DNA of 31,461 nucleotides, from contig DHEG01000011.1 in NCBI GenBank assembly GCA_002399765.1, positions 1-31,461 on the forward strand, read 5' to 3'. The notes beneath the pieces are model-generated. The model worked only from the letters and a program-made list of their open reading frames with translations, had not been told where the DNA came from and made no database searches. This document shows positions 15,601-23,085 of the stretch, piece after piece. The DNA is from Caryophanales bacterium UBA4856 (GTDB taxonomy: Bacteria > Bacillota_I > Bacilli_A > RFN20 > CAG-288). A program made the position numbers and the translations under genes. Within the stretch, counting starts at the first letter, position 1, and every line of letters starts with the position of its first letter.

Positions 15601-15758
15601 AGACCGGCGATCATCCTAAGGGTTGTGGACTTGCCGCAGCCGGAAGGGCCAACTATGACTATGAACTCGCCATCCTTGATGTCCAAAGTCATGTCGTTGA
15701 CGGCCTTGACACCTCCCGGATAGACCTTGTAAATGTGCTCCAGTTTTACGCTTGCCAT
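12651..15758 (-). CDS. MalK/MsmK-type sugar ABC ATPase with giant coiled-coil extension
   Basis: Residues 1-380 are a complete carbohydrate-importer ATPase that would power the MalF-MalG permease: Walker A GPSGCGKST (37-45), Q-loop VFQN (81-84), signature MSGGQRQRVALGR (135-147), Walker B VMLLDEP (155-161), D-loop SNLDAKLR (163-170), H-loop THD (192-194), then a regulatory TOBE/OB domain ending AHTYFFDKKTEE (366-377). Normal family members stop near here. This one goes on for about 655 residues: a second small beta domain (about 387-495), a long Ala/Lys/Glu/Asp-rich coiled-coil (about 500-915), and a C-terminal TOBE-like domain (about 960-1035). There is no frameshift and codon use matches the neighbours, so the extension is real. 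Longer MalK-like ATPases exist in Mollicutes, but I cannot say whether they are related in this part. The start ATG at 15756-15758 has AAGAGGA upstream. Confidence 0.9.
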   Translation of the reverse strand: MASVKLEHIYKVYPGGVKAVNDMTLDIKDGEFIVIVGPSGCGKSTTLRMIAGLEEITAGELYIGDQIVNDMEPKDRDIAMVFQNYALYPHMTVYENMAFGLKLRHVPNDIIQTKVMWAANILGLTNMLDRKPRAMSGGQRQRVALGRAILRDPKVMLLDEPLSNLDAKLRTQMRTEIANLHRKLNTTFIYVTHDQTEAMTLGDRIVVMKAGRVQQFDTPRNLYEYPSNMFVAGFIGTPQMNFYDALLKRAGDKVEISLKINNGTLVVPFNDLIKVNPLYLDGKHQVVMGIRCERISLTNKDDKDGNVVPFRVSHIEELGSEALVYGDVNLDNQDLQNKSGQITVKVKTKPDDVVPGVVAYAKFDMAHTYFFDKKTEETIVPLIPTRNVFDAKVEGDKLSFLGQVTTLPKAITAKDSEGELSIPNNAFLLGKGPLKAKVVAIETIGDTKLIHLESNGRTFFAISPVVPPVGSEIPFDLDFTALTFVDGQGDEVISPLPALDEYHAAFYNYKTVIAKDNDPDFPKAKAARESEAKAFYATKLKDLITGYKTNVDAFTGGNKAKVAALEANLEKVFKSLESSSISYDKAADAIKNLGKQYSASIVPSKEESAKKAAILEPLASKAKADVAAIDKEAQEKIKGLEADYKAELDKEVVAIKEEKRVAKEKKIAEFATVAKNASLANTERATAKMNIKLVKIDYKADLATAINDKTKELEAKYKALIDGVKADAKAKIALATKAYDDKENEIDSVAYELRKGQEGADGDIADVKAKAALELSDLKRDHKVAVLVLKAKNKHIFFQQKAEENIDLKKFLETNKDRDAIKRRKQDHHVFMEALPDQKINALNQDLNGEGLVYDSNVSKNKASTKRLVQIIAKKKSDLASAALRKKDYVGYLTKDFSDNVRALGKQRDAAIKRASLIFFFGVNNFYFLSNVNISNKLIQGLGTSVFTKEYRLDVPHDAYSLVPEGKKGIEATVEDVVDYGFKSFAKISYKDAFGDVNTGYVSSVPSLKKGQTVKLAFDVTKAEITETGMGIRLY

Positions 15759-15774
15759 GTTCTATGTCCTCTTT

Positions 15775-17439
15775 TCAATCTACGAAGTAGCCAATCCCCA
15801 AAGGGGGAATGACATACGAACCATCTTCGCCTTCGGCTACGCCACCGTATATGCCGCTATCATTATCGGCCTTAGAGGCGGTCAACGCATAGTAGAACTC
15901 ATAGCCTGAATCGGGGGTGAAGTCGAGGTTGTCGGTATCGGAATAGTTGTAGACGATCTGGATGTCCTGACCGGTATAGGTCTTGTCTATCACCAGTCCG
16001 CGCTTACCGATTTTCTCGTAGGAGGCTTGACTGCCCCTGGCGATACCCGGCAAGGCATTGCGTATCTCGTTGGCCTTCTTGACGTAATTCAGGATACTAT
16101 CGGGGTCATCTTGTTGGTCGGCCACTGAGCCGAAGGGATAGGTGGCGGTTCCGTTTGGGGCCCCGTTGGTCTCCATCCCATCGCCCCAGTCCATGTAGGT
16201 GCGGTAGTTGGCATCGCTATCCCCGCTGCCGTTGATGCCGATCTCGTCGCCATAGTAGGTAAAGGTGTTACCGGAGAGTGTCGAAAGCAATCCGTATCTG
16301 AACTTGTTGGTGGAGGCGTTGGCCCCGCTGAAGCGGGAGGTATCGTGGTTGTCCAGGAAGGGAGCGGAGATGTTGGAACCGGAAGCCTCCCCCATCGCCG
16401 CCTGGCCAGTAGCCAAGGCCTTGTTGTTGGTCCCGGTGTTGTTGGTGGAGGCGATTATGAAGCCGGTGGAACCCTGACCGGGAAACCAGAAGTAACTGTC
16501 CATGGTCGATTCGTAGTACTTCTCGATCACGCCCTGGGAATCCCAGCATTCCCCGACTACATAGGCCTTGCCATCCAGGGAATACTCATCCGCAAGGCTC
16601 TTTATCTTGCTTAGGGCAGTGATGTTGTCGGCCGTGTCGTCAAGGTAATAGTACTTGACCGCATCCAGCCTGAAGCCATCGACGGCGTAGTCCTGTTCCC
16701 AATACGCGATGATGCTTTCGAACTTTTCCCAGGTGTAGGAACTATCGAAGTTGAATTCTGGCATGTCCGAGCCGGAACCGAAGTTGCATTCATAGTAGAC
16801 GTTGCCATATTGGGTCGAATAGGTTTGATAGCCCTTGCCGTCATCGGCGAAGGTCGCTGCCGAGGTGCTCAGGGAATAGAGTGAGGCCTCTTCCTTTTCC
16901 TCGTCGGTGAGGGAGAACCCACCCAGTTCTTCCTTGGCGAAGGCGTTGACCGATTCCTGGAACCATTCGTTTTCCGTGGAAGAATGATTGAGGGCCAGGT
17001 CCAGTATCACCTTGATGCCATCGTCATGGGCGGTATCAACCAAGGTCTTCAAGTCGTCGTTGGTCCCGAACTGGCTATCGACGGTGAAGTAATCGGTCGC
17101 GTTGTACTTGTGATAGGTCGGGGATTCAAAGATTGGGGTGAGCCAGATTCCGGTGAAGCCCAAGGAGCGGATGTAGCTGAGCTTTTGGGTGATGCCGTTT
17201 AGATCGCCTATGCCATCCCCATCGGAATCGGCATAGGAGTAGACGAAGATCTCGTAGTAGTTCCGATACTCATCGTCAAGGATGTCATCGGTCAAGCCCT
17301 TTTCATCCAGGACCGCTGAGGATGAAGAGGTCGAGGTAGAGGAACTGGCACCGGTAGAGGAACTGGGTTGGGCGCAGGAGGATAGAAGAAGGCCCGCTAT
17401 TCCCAACATGCCCAATAAGGTCTTTTTGCTGTAGGCCAT
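15775..17439 (-). CDS. Cell-surface GH13 alpha-amylase lipoprotein
   Basis: The enzyme hydrolyses alpha-1,4-glucans outside the cell to feed the transporter. The 554-residue protein starts with a signal peptide and lipobox LLSSC (Cys22), then a Ser/Thr linker (about 25-42). The GH13 barrel follows: motif I DLALNHSS (147-154), motif II DGFRLDAVKYYY (254-265, nucleophile D259), motif III VGECWD (295-300, acid/base E297) and motif IV FLDNHDTSR (361-369, D366). DSDGDGIGDLNGI near 71-83 is the usual oligosaccharide-active subfamily sequence. All catalytic residues are present. The C-terminal 90 residues form the beta-sandwich. The start ATG follows the malG stop by four bases; AAAGGT is the ribosome site. 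Confidence 0.94.
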   Translation of the reverse strand: MAYSKKTLLGMLGIAGLLLSSCAQPSSSTGASSSTSTSSSSAVLDEKGLTDDILDDEYRNYYEIFVYSYADSDGDGIGDLNGITQKLSYIRSLGFTGIWLTPIFESPTYHKYNATDYFTVDSQFGTNDDLKTLVDTAHDDGIKVILDLALNHSSTENEWFQESVNAFAKEELGGFSLTDEEKEEASLYSLSTSAATFADDGKGYQTYSTQYGNVYYECNFGSGSDMPEFNFDSSYTWEKFESIIAYWEQDYAVDGFRLDAVKYYYLDDTADNITALSKIKSLADEYSLDGKAYVVGECWDSQGVIEKYYESTMDSYFWFPGQGSTGFIIASTNNTGTNNKALATGQAAMGEASGSNISAPFLDNHDTSRFSGANASTNKFRYGLLSTLSGNTFTYYGDEIGINGSGDSDANYRTYMDWGDGMETNGAPNGTATYPFGSVADQQDDPDSILNYVKKANEIRNALPGIARGSQASYEKIGKRGLVIDKTYTGQDIQIVYNYSDTDNLDFTPDSGYEFYYALTASKADNDSGIYGGVAEGEDGSYVIPPLGIGYFVD

Positions 17440-17443
17440 TCCG

Positions 17444-18325
17444 TCAACCTTTCACGGCACCGCCAGTGACACCAGCTACGTAGTACTTCTGCAGGACGAA
17501 GAAGAGCACCATGATGGGTATGGAAGTGATCACGCCACCGGCACAGAAGGTGGGGAAGTAAACGTCTATGGCGCCTTTGGCGAGCATCTGCTGTAGACTG
17601 ACGGCGACGTTGAACAGGCTCTGATGGCCCTGGGCGAAGTAGGAAGCCATCATGTAGTCGCCCCAAGGACCGACGAAGGAAAGGAGCAAGGTGTAGACGA
17701 TTATCGGCTTTGACAAGGGCATGATCACCTTGAAGAACACGGTGTTCTTCGAGGCCCCGTCCAGGAGGGCCGCCTCGTCCAACGAACGCGGTATGGTATC
17801 GAAGAAGCCCTTGGCGATGTAATAACCCATGGCCGAGCCACCGATGTAGATCAAAATCAGGGAGAAGATGCTGTTGGCCATCCCTACGGCATTCATGATG
17901 TAGTAGATGATGATCATCGAAAGGAAGCCGGGGAACATGCCGAGGATCAGGATCAACTTCATCAACGGCTTGCGCATCTTGAATCTCAGACGGGAGAAGG
18001 TGTAGGCGCTAGCCAAGGTGAGGACCGTCTGGACCACGGCGGTGATGACCGAGATTATGAAGGTGTTGAGCCAGGCTTGGCCGAAATTGAACGTAGTGTC
18101 CTGGAACAGGAAGATGTAGTTCTTGAAAGTCCACTGCCGGGGGAAGAAGTCACCGTAGGAATAGTTCACGGCGAAGGACTGGAGCAAAAGGTAGACGAAG
18201 GGGAAGAGCCAGATCAGGGACATCAATACCAAGAAGACGTAGGTTGCGACCTTCCTGATGATGGTGCGACGTCTATGAGAGGCGAAGTGCTTGTACTTGT
18301 TTGTTGTATCCAATACCGTGTCCAT
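17444..18325 (-). CDS. malG: MalG-type maltodextrin ABC permease
   Basis: One of two membrane subunits of the sugar importer. The 293-residue protein has six membrane helices and the cytoplasmic coupling loop EAALLDGASKNTVFFKVIMPLSKP, the EAA motif that docks on the ATPase. The N-terminus, about 25 residues rich in His, Lys and Arg, is cytosolic. Its ATG shares one base with the malF stop (TAATG), so both permease subunits are made together. Length and order are typical of MalG/MsmG in Gram-positive bacteria. Confidence 0.93.
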   Translation of the reverse strand: MDTVLDTTNKYKHFASHRRRTIIRKVATYVFLVLMSLIWLFPFVYLLLQSFAVNYSYGDFFPRQWTFKNYIFLFQDTTFNFGQAWLNTFIISVITAVVQTVLTLASAYTFSRLRFKMRKPLMKLILILGMFPGFLSMIIIYYIMNAVGMANSIFSLILIYIGGSAMGYYIAKGFFDTIPRSLDEAALLDGASKNTVFFKVIMPLSKPIIVYTLLLSFVGPWGDYMMASYFAQGHQSLFNVAVSLQQMLAKGAIDVYFPTFCAGGVITSIPIMVLFFVLQKYYVAGVTGGAVKG

Positions 18326-19848
18326 TACTGGAATTCCTCCTCATCCTTCATAGACGAAGACCTGTTGAAGAAGATGAGCGAGAAGAACGCGACCACCACG
18401 AATATCAATAGACCCAACACCGAGGCGAAGCCATAGTCCTTGCTGACGTTGGTCAAGGAGATCTTGTAGATCCAGGTGATCAGCAAATCGGTTTGGCCGA
18501 GACTTGCCAAGATGGTATCGCTGCCCAAGTTGGTGAACAGAGGGTTGCCGCCGGAAAGGAGGTAGATGACGTTGAAGTTGTTGATGTTGCCGACGAACTG
18601 GGAAATCAGATATGGCGTGGTGACGAACAGCATATAGGGGAGAGTGATCTTGGTGTAGGTCTTGAAAGGACCGGCGCCATCGATCTTGGCCGACTCATAC
18701 AGATCGGTGGGGATGTTCATTAATAGGCCGGTGCAGATCAACATGGTGTAAGGAATACCGATCCAGGTGTTGACAAGGATTATCACGACCTTGCTCAATA
18801 TCGGCGAATTGAGCCAGGGGATGCCGGTGCTGATCCAGCCCAGCTCTTCGAGCCATTCGTTGAAGATACCGACATCGGTATTAAGCATTCTGTTCATCAA
18901 TAGCAGGGAGATGAATTGCGGGACCGCGATGGTGGTTACCAAGACGGTGCGCCAAAGCTTCTTCAACTTGATGCCCTTGGAGTTGATGATCATGGCGACG
19001 AACATTCCGAGGAAGTAGTTGGAGAAGGTGGCAAAGAAAGCCCAGATCAATGTCCAGAGCAACACCATTCCGAAGGCATAGAGGAACAGCGAGCCATCGG
19101 AGCCTACGCCGCCGAACACCTTCTCGAAGTTTTGGAGGCCGACCCAGTCGACCAAGGACTTGGGTGTCAAGTGAGCGGAGCTGTAGTTGGTGAATCCTAT
19201 GAGAATCATTATCACGGTGGGGATTATGGTGAAGAGCGTCAAGCCGAACATCGGTATGGCCATCAAGGTCTTATCGTAGTTTTGGTTCACGATGCTGCTT
19301 AGGGTTTGCTTGTTGCTGAACTTCTTGCCCACGTAGCCATAGCGTTGGAGCTTTATCGAATCGACCAGCTGAGAGTACCAAAGGTAAGCCGCGATGACTA
19401 TGAAGGCTATGGTGACTATCGAGTAAATCAGGATTTCGAAGGAGTTGTCGTAATAGTAGGAAGTCCTTATCCCGTCGACCTTTATCGTGACCTCGGCCAA
19501 CTGTCCCAAGGTTCCTAACCCGGAGAGGTACTTGAAACCGAACAGGGCCATGAAAGTCACGAAGAACGCTTCGTATACGAAGTAGAGCACACCTCTTATT
19601 TGCTGACCCCTGGTGAATTGGCCGAAACCCATCAGCAAGACGGACAGCCTGGTACGCCAGTCGCCGTGGAGCACAGCATCGTAAATGTTGTAAAAGGGCT
19701 TTACGACCTTTTGCACCAATTGACCTGTCTTCCTAGGCAAGCGGCTCACAAGTCTGCCGGTCTTCCTGGGCAAGTTCGCAAAGAAATCGATGAAGCCATG
19801 GAAGGCTCTTTGCGGCTTTGACATTGAAAGATATTCTATTTTTGTCAT
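18325..19848 (-). CDS. malF: MalF-type maltodextrin ABC permease
   Basis: The partner membrane subunit of the importer. The 507-residue protein has the EAA loop ESAKIDGAGPFKTYTKITLPYM in its C-terminal third and at least eight hydrophobic segments. The N-terminal about 75 residues are basic and cytosolic and hold a near-repeat, PRKTGRLVSRLPRKTGQLVQ, at about 28-47. Such long N-terminal parts are known for some MalF proteins. AAGGAG precedes the start. It is separated from malE by a 91-base gap with a strong stem-loop. Confidence 0.93.
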   Translation of the reverse strand: MTKIEYLSMSKPQRAFHGFIDFFANLPRKTGRLVSRLPRKTGQLVQKVVKPFYNIYDAVLHGDWRTRLSVLLMGFGQFTRGQQIRGVLYFVYEAFFVTFMALFGFKYLSGLGTLGQLAEVTIKVDGIRTSYYYDNSFEILIYSIVTIAFIVIAAYLWYSQLVDSIKLQRYGYVGKKFSNKQTLSSIVNQNYDKTLMAIPMFGLTLFTIIPTVIMILIGFTNYSSAHLTPKSLVDWVGLQNFEKVFGGVGSDGSLFLYAFGMVLLWTLIWAFFATFSNYFLGMFVAMIINSKGIKLKKLWRTVLVTTIAVPQFISLLLMNRMLNTDVGIFNEWLEELGWISTGIPWLNSPILSKVVIILVNTWIGIPYTMLICTGLLMNIPTDLYESAKIDGAGPFKTYTKITLPYMLFVTTPYLISQFVGNINNFNVIYLLSGGNPLFTNLGSDTILASLGQTDLLITWIYKISLTNVSKDYGFASVLGLLIFVVVAFFSLIFFNRSSSMKDEEEFQ

Positions 19849-19881
19849 CGAGCGCTCCTTACCCTATTAATTTACGACAAT

Positions 19882-19909
19882 AGGCACATGTTTGGGCATG
19901 TGCCTTTTT
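19882..19909. terminator. Stem-loop between malE and malF
   Basis: A perfect 9-bp stem AGGCACATG/CATGTGCCT with a six-base loop lies in the malE-malF gap. The T-run is on the plus strand, where no gene needs it. On the operon strand the stem has no T-run behind it, so it more probably partly stops or protects the malE message, raising binding-protein yield, as known for other mal operons. The function is inference. Confidence 0.6.
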
Positions 19910-19939
19910 AAAACAGACAACTATTTGAAGGAACTAAGA

Positions 19940-21253
19940 CTAATCGACAGACTCCAGGGTTTCGTTCATCGTCTCCAAGGCATCCTTGATCTGCTGATCA
20001 GTGCTGACGGTTCCATCGGCGATTGCGGCAGTGAAGGTTGCGGGAGCGGTCCAGATGTTGGCAGGAAGGGCGGCCTGGACTATCGAGTGATCAGCTTGAG
20101 CGGAGATGGCGGCAACGGACTTGTTGCTGGAAATCTCAGAATCATCAAGCAAAGAGGTGATGGCGGGAGCGGACTGATCGTAGTCGAATCTGGCCTTCTC
20201 GGAATCCTCGTTTACCATGTAGTAAGCAAGGGAGTGAGCGGCGGTCAGCTTAGCGGTATCGCCAGAGTTCTTGGCCCTGTTGACGCCAAGGAGCTTGGTG
20301 CCCAAGAAGGACTTGAGGTTAGCGGACTGCTCGTTGCCATCGGAACCAGTGACGGTGATGGTAGGAAGAGTGGCGATGCCGATGTCATCGGAGTCATAAG
20401 CGGAAGCAGTGCCATCGGAGTTGGCAGACAAAGCCCAAGGACCATTGACAGTGGCGATGTAGCCATTGTCCTCGGTAGGAGCCTGCTGGGTGTCGACCCA
20501 AGCGGAGCTGGTCATTATCTCCTGAACGGCCTTGCCACCAAGGAAGCCTTCCTCAGTGTCGAAGGTCGCCTCGATGTTGCTGATGTTGCCATCATCATCG
20601 TAGGTGACATCCCAGCCAGCGCCGAAGGAAGAAAGGACACCGACGGAATAGAACGGAGTGCTCTGCACCGGGTAGCCAATCTTCTCACCGGCAGCCTCGG
20701 CGGCAGCCTCAAGGCTCTCCCAAGAGGAAACATCGTTTGCACTCAACTTGGTCTTGTCATAATAGAGGTAGTAGCCGTTGCTGGGAGTCCAAGGATAGGC
20801 CAATACCGAGCCGGCGAATTCAGCAGAGCTGTAGGCACCGGCGCTCATGTTCTCTTCCATCCAGCTGGCGTAATCATCGGGTACCTCAGCCAAGGCACCG
20901 GCGCTGTACAGAGGCTGGATCTTATCGGAAGCGAAGCCGAAGACATCGGGTGAAGTGGATGAAGTCCAATCGGCTACTGTTGAATCGACGACATCGTCAC
21001 CTATTGCCGAAAAAGAGAAGGTGACGTTACTGTATTGAGGATTGGCTTCCTTCCAGGCATCGGCACGGCCGAGCCAGAAGTCCTGGTCAACGCCAGCACC
21101 AGAGATGATCAAGGTTCCGCTCCAGGAAGAAGTGGAAGACGAAGTCCCAGTGGAAGACGAAGTGCCAGTGGAAGAAGAAGAAACTGTTCCGCAAGAGACC
21201 AAGGCGAAAGCAGTGGTGACGATTGACAATAGAGAAACTAATGATTTACGCAT
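19940..21253 (-). CDS. malE: Maltodextrin-binding lipoprotein of ABC importer
   Basis: Extracellular receptor that delivers oligosaccharides to MalF-MalG. The 437-residue protein begins MRKSLVSLLSIVTTAFALVSC with lipobox LVSC (Cys21), then a Ser/Thr/Gly linker made of TGTSSS repeats (about 22-43). The mature domain has the type-1 solute-binding pattern: GTLIISGAG at its start, PDVFGFASDKIQPLYSAGALAEVPDDY in the middle of the first lobe, VLAYPWTPSNGYYLYYDKTKL (hinge, with aromatic residues for sugar stacking), and VNGPWALS. I start at the ATG at 21251-21253, nine bases after GGAGG; the frame runs open for 17 codons further upstream without support. It is the first gene of the operon. Confidence 0.93.
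   Translation of the reverse strand: MRKSLVSLLSIVTTAFALVSCGTVSSSSTGTSSSTGTSSSTSSWSGTLIISGAGVDQDFWLGRADAWKEANPQYSNVTFSFSAIGDDVVDSTVADWTSSTSPDVFGFASDKIQPLYSAGALAEVPDDYASWMEENMSAGAYSSAEFAGSVLAYPWTPSNGYYLYYDKTKLSANDVSSWESLEAAAEAAGEKIGYPVQSTPFYSVGVLSSFGAGWDVTYDDDGNISNIEATFDTEEGFLGGKAVQEIMTSSAWVDTQQAPTEDNGYIATVNGPWALSANSDGTASAYDSDDIGIATLPTITVTGSDGNEQSANLKSFLGTKLLGVNRAKNSGDTAKLTAAHSLAYYMVNEDSEKARFDYDQSAPAITSLLDDSEISSNKSVAAISAQADHSIVQAALPANIWTAPATFTAAIADGTVSTDQQIKDALETMNETLESVD
21131..21180. repeat. 18-bp tandem repeat in the malE linker
   Basis: Units starting at 21131 and 21149 differ by one base, and a third, shortened unit starts at 21167. Each encodes six residues of the TGTSSS linker after the lipid-anchored Cys. 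Unit number could vary between strains without breaking the frame. Confidence 0.85.
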
Positions 21254-21330
21254 GGTTTTAACCTCCGGGTTACTTTGCGTATCTTCTCTAGAAATGATCC
21301 GCAATGCCTTTAAGGATTACTCTCATCCCT

Positions 21331-21392
21331 AAAGCGCTTTCATTATAATGCAAAAAATTAAGTGTGCAATAAAATCATGCGCAAACGCTTAT
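21331..21392 (-). promoter_or_regulatory. mal operon promoter with LacI-type operators
   Basis: On the reverse strand TTGCAC (21364-21369) and a perfect TATAAT (21342-21347) are 16 bases apart. Directly after the -10 lies the palindrome AAAGCGCTTT (21331-21340); read with its flanks it fits the catabolite element TGNAANCGNTNNCA in all but two positions. A second LacI-family-like site, GCGCAAACGCTT (21379-21390), lies upstream of the -35. Control by a MalR-type repressor, CcpA or both is expected. The regulator gene is not in this window. Confidence 0.75.
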
Positions 21393-21824
21393 GACGAGGC
21401 TTAGAAAAAATCAAATGACAATTGACAAAAAAAGATTCTTAATTAAGTAGTGAAAAGACTTGACTAGCAATAACAGGAGAGACTTTTCGAAAATTTTTAT
21501 TAAGTGGTTTATTTGCGCTTACTTCGAAAGGTCCGCCTGTGGAAATAGCCACGACAACTTAACTTAACACGGCCTGCTGTCAAAACAACTTGAAAAATAC
21601 TGGTTTCATTGATTTATAATCACTTAACAATGTTCAAAAAGCCTGAAAAACATATCCTTTTGGGCCTTTTATGAACGGGTCTCGCCACCTATTATTTGGA
21701 AACGTTATCAAAAAGTAAGCTGATCCTGTATTGATTAGCGCCTTCATCCCTATACTTTCGGTTCTTCGGTTTGCTTTTCCGCTATCGAGCAGGGCAAAGG
21801 CAAAACCCCTCTCCTCATTGTTGT
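21393..21824. other. 430-base gene-free region with a perfect cre site
   Basis: No open reading frame with a ribosome site was found between the mal and rpmF promoters. At 21697-21710 TGGAAACGTTATCA fits the CcpA catabolite element TGNAANCGNTNNCA at every fixed position. A TATAAT on the plus strand (21615-21620) has a TTGAAA 19 bases upstream, a suboptimal promoter. The stretch may hold a distant mal control site or an unseen small RNA. Confidence 0.5.
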
Positions 21825-21853
21825 TTGACTTACTAAAATACCCTCTCTATAAT
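21825..21853 (+). promoter_or_regulatory. rpmF promoter
   Basis: TTGACT (21825-21830) and TATAAT (21848-21853) are exactly 17 bases apart, 58 bases before the rpmF start. Confidence 0.88.
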
Positions 21854-21911
21854 GTGAAGGCTATTCAAGCCGGAAGGCCTGAACAAACAAGATAACGAGA
21901 GGTGTAGGCAA

Positions 21912-22097
21912 ATGGCAGTTCCTGCAAGACGTACTTCTAAGAGACGCAAGCGTTTGAGAAGGACTCACTTCGTCCTTAGCGCCAAGAACCTTTCCCGTTG
22001 CCCGAATTGTGGTGCAGCCATCCAGTCGCACAGGATCTGCCCGCAGTGCGGCTACTACCGGGGCAAGAAGGTCTTGGACGTAAAGACCAAGGAGTAA
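21912..22097 (+). CDS. rpmF: 50S ribosomal protein bL32
   Basis: A small subunit of the large ribosomal particle. The 61-residue protein begins [20 protein letters not shown] and has a zinc-ribbon with two pairs, CPNC (30-33) and CPQC (43-46), so this is the zinc-binding form rather than the Cys-free form made under zinc limitation. GAGGTG precedes the ATG. It stands alone with its own promoter and terminator; the common partner yceD (DUF177) is not next to it. Confidence 0.96.
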   Translation: MAVPARRTSKRRKRLRRTHFVLSAKNLSRCPNCGAAIQSHRICPQCGYYRGKKVLDVKTKE

Positions 22098-22100
22098 TGA

Positions 22101-22131
22101 AAAAAGGTGCCTGAATGGGCATCTTTTTTTG
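22101..22131 (+). terminator. rpmF terminator
   Basis: AAAGGTGCC and GGGCATCTTT form a stem with one mismatch around TGAAT, followed by seven T. It may also help stop the convergent ABC genes. Confidence 0.75.
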
Positions 22132-22154
22132 TATCTAAATTCACCTTGTCTCTC

Positions 22155-23084
22155 TTACTTCGATCTATATACCTTTGAATAGACCAAGGCATCGATCACG
22201 ATGAATGCCAAAAGGCTGCCAACCAAAATGGCCCACATCCAGTCTATCCCGACAAAGTTTCCAAACATATTGACCTTTGTGCCGAAAGTTTTCTCCATCT
22301 CCTCCTTCCACATTTCTTGTTGTTCTATTGGTACGTAGGTAGCCAACTTGTTTATATAAGGAGTCAGTAGGGTCTGTCGCAGTATTCCGGTGGCATTCGA
22401 GGCCGGGAAGAGGTTGGCTATGGTCTGCACCGCCTTGGGAAGGATACTCAAAGGTCCATAGGCACCTATTATGAAGCCGACCAAAGTCGAGACGATGGTT
22501 CCGATGGCACTCATTACGTTCTCGCGCTGGATGAAACTTATGACCAAGGCCATAAGGGTAACGGCCGAAAGGGAACCTATTGCCACTGTCCCCACCATGA
22601 TGCCCAATCCACCGACTTCGAAGACTATTCCATCTACTCCTCCTATTATTCCCATTCCAATAAGACCTATTGCCAAAGTCATAAGAAAGGTAATCAAGAA
22701 AGAAGAGGTAATGTAGGCCAAGACGATAATTGCCGGCTCCTTGATGGTGACGGCACAATCGAAATCTACCTTCCTTTCCCGGTCGTCGACCATGATGCTG
22801 AGCGTAGACATGGCGATGGTCACCATTGAAGTACCTAAGATTCCGGATATCAGGTTGGCATCCACCAAGCCCTTTATGTCTACCAAGGGGAATGAAGCCC
22901 CTTCAAGTCTATTGACAACCGAATCGACCTGGAAATCCTTGAGGAACAGGAGATATAAGGCCAAGACTATCAAGGAAGCCAAAAGGGAGAAGAAGACCAT
23001 CGCCTTGTTCTTCAAAAAGACCAGGACATCTCGCCATGTGAGGCCTAAGTAGCTTATGGCTCCAATCCTAAATTCATTTGTCAT
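22155..23084 (-). CDS. ABC-2 type exporter permease
   Basis: The 309-residue membrane protein has six hydrophobic segments and the ABC-2 arrangement: a first helix after a cytosolic start (LVFLKNKAMVFFSLLASLIVLALYLLFL, about 21-48), a large outer loop, four closely spaced helices, and a last helix near the C-terminus. NLFPASNATGILRQTL in the C-terminal part is typical of the family. It begins one base after the ATPase stop, so it is the membrane partner of that ATPase. The substrate is not known; LytTR/DUF3021-linked exporters often handle drugs, peptides or bacteriocins. Confidence 0.88.
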   Translation of the reverse strand: MTNEFRIGAISYLGLTWRDVLVFLKNKAMVFFSLLASLIVLALYLLFLKDFQVDSVVNRLEGASFPLVDIKGLVDANLISGILGTSMVTIAMSTLSIMVDDRERKVDFDCAVTIKEPAIIVLAYITSSFLITFLMTLAIGLIGMGIIGGVDGIVFEVGGLGIMVGTVAIGSLSAVTLMALVISFIQRENVMSAIGTIVSTLVGFIIGAYGPLSILPKAVQTIANLFPASNATGILRQTLLTPYINKLATYVPIEQQEMWKEEMEKTFGTKVNMFGNFVGIDWMWAILVGSLLAFIVIDALVYSKVYRSK

Positions 23085-23085
23085 T

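Noticed and set aside
19892..20953. 353-codon open frame on the plus strand
   Set aside because: Antisense to malE; low-complexity shadow of the Ser/Ala/Asp-rich binding protein.
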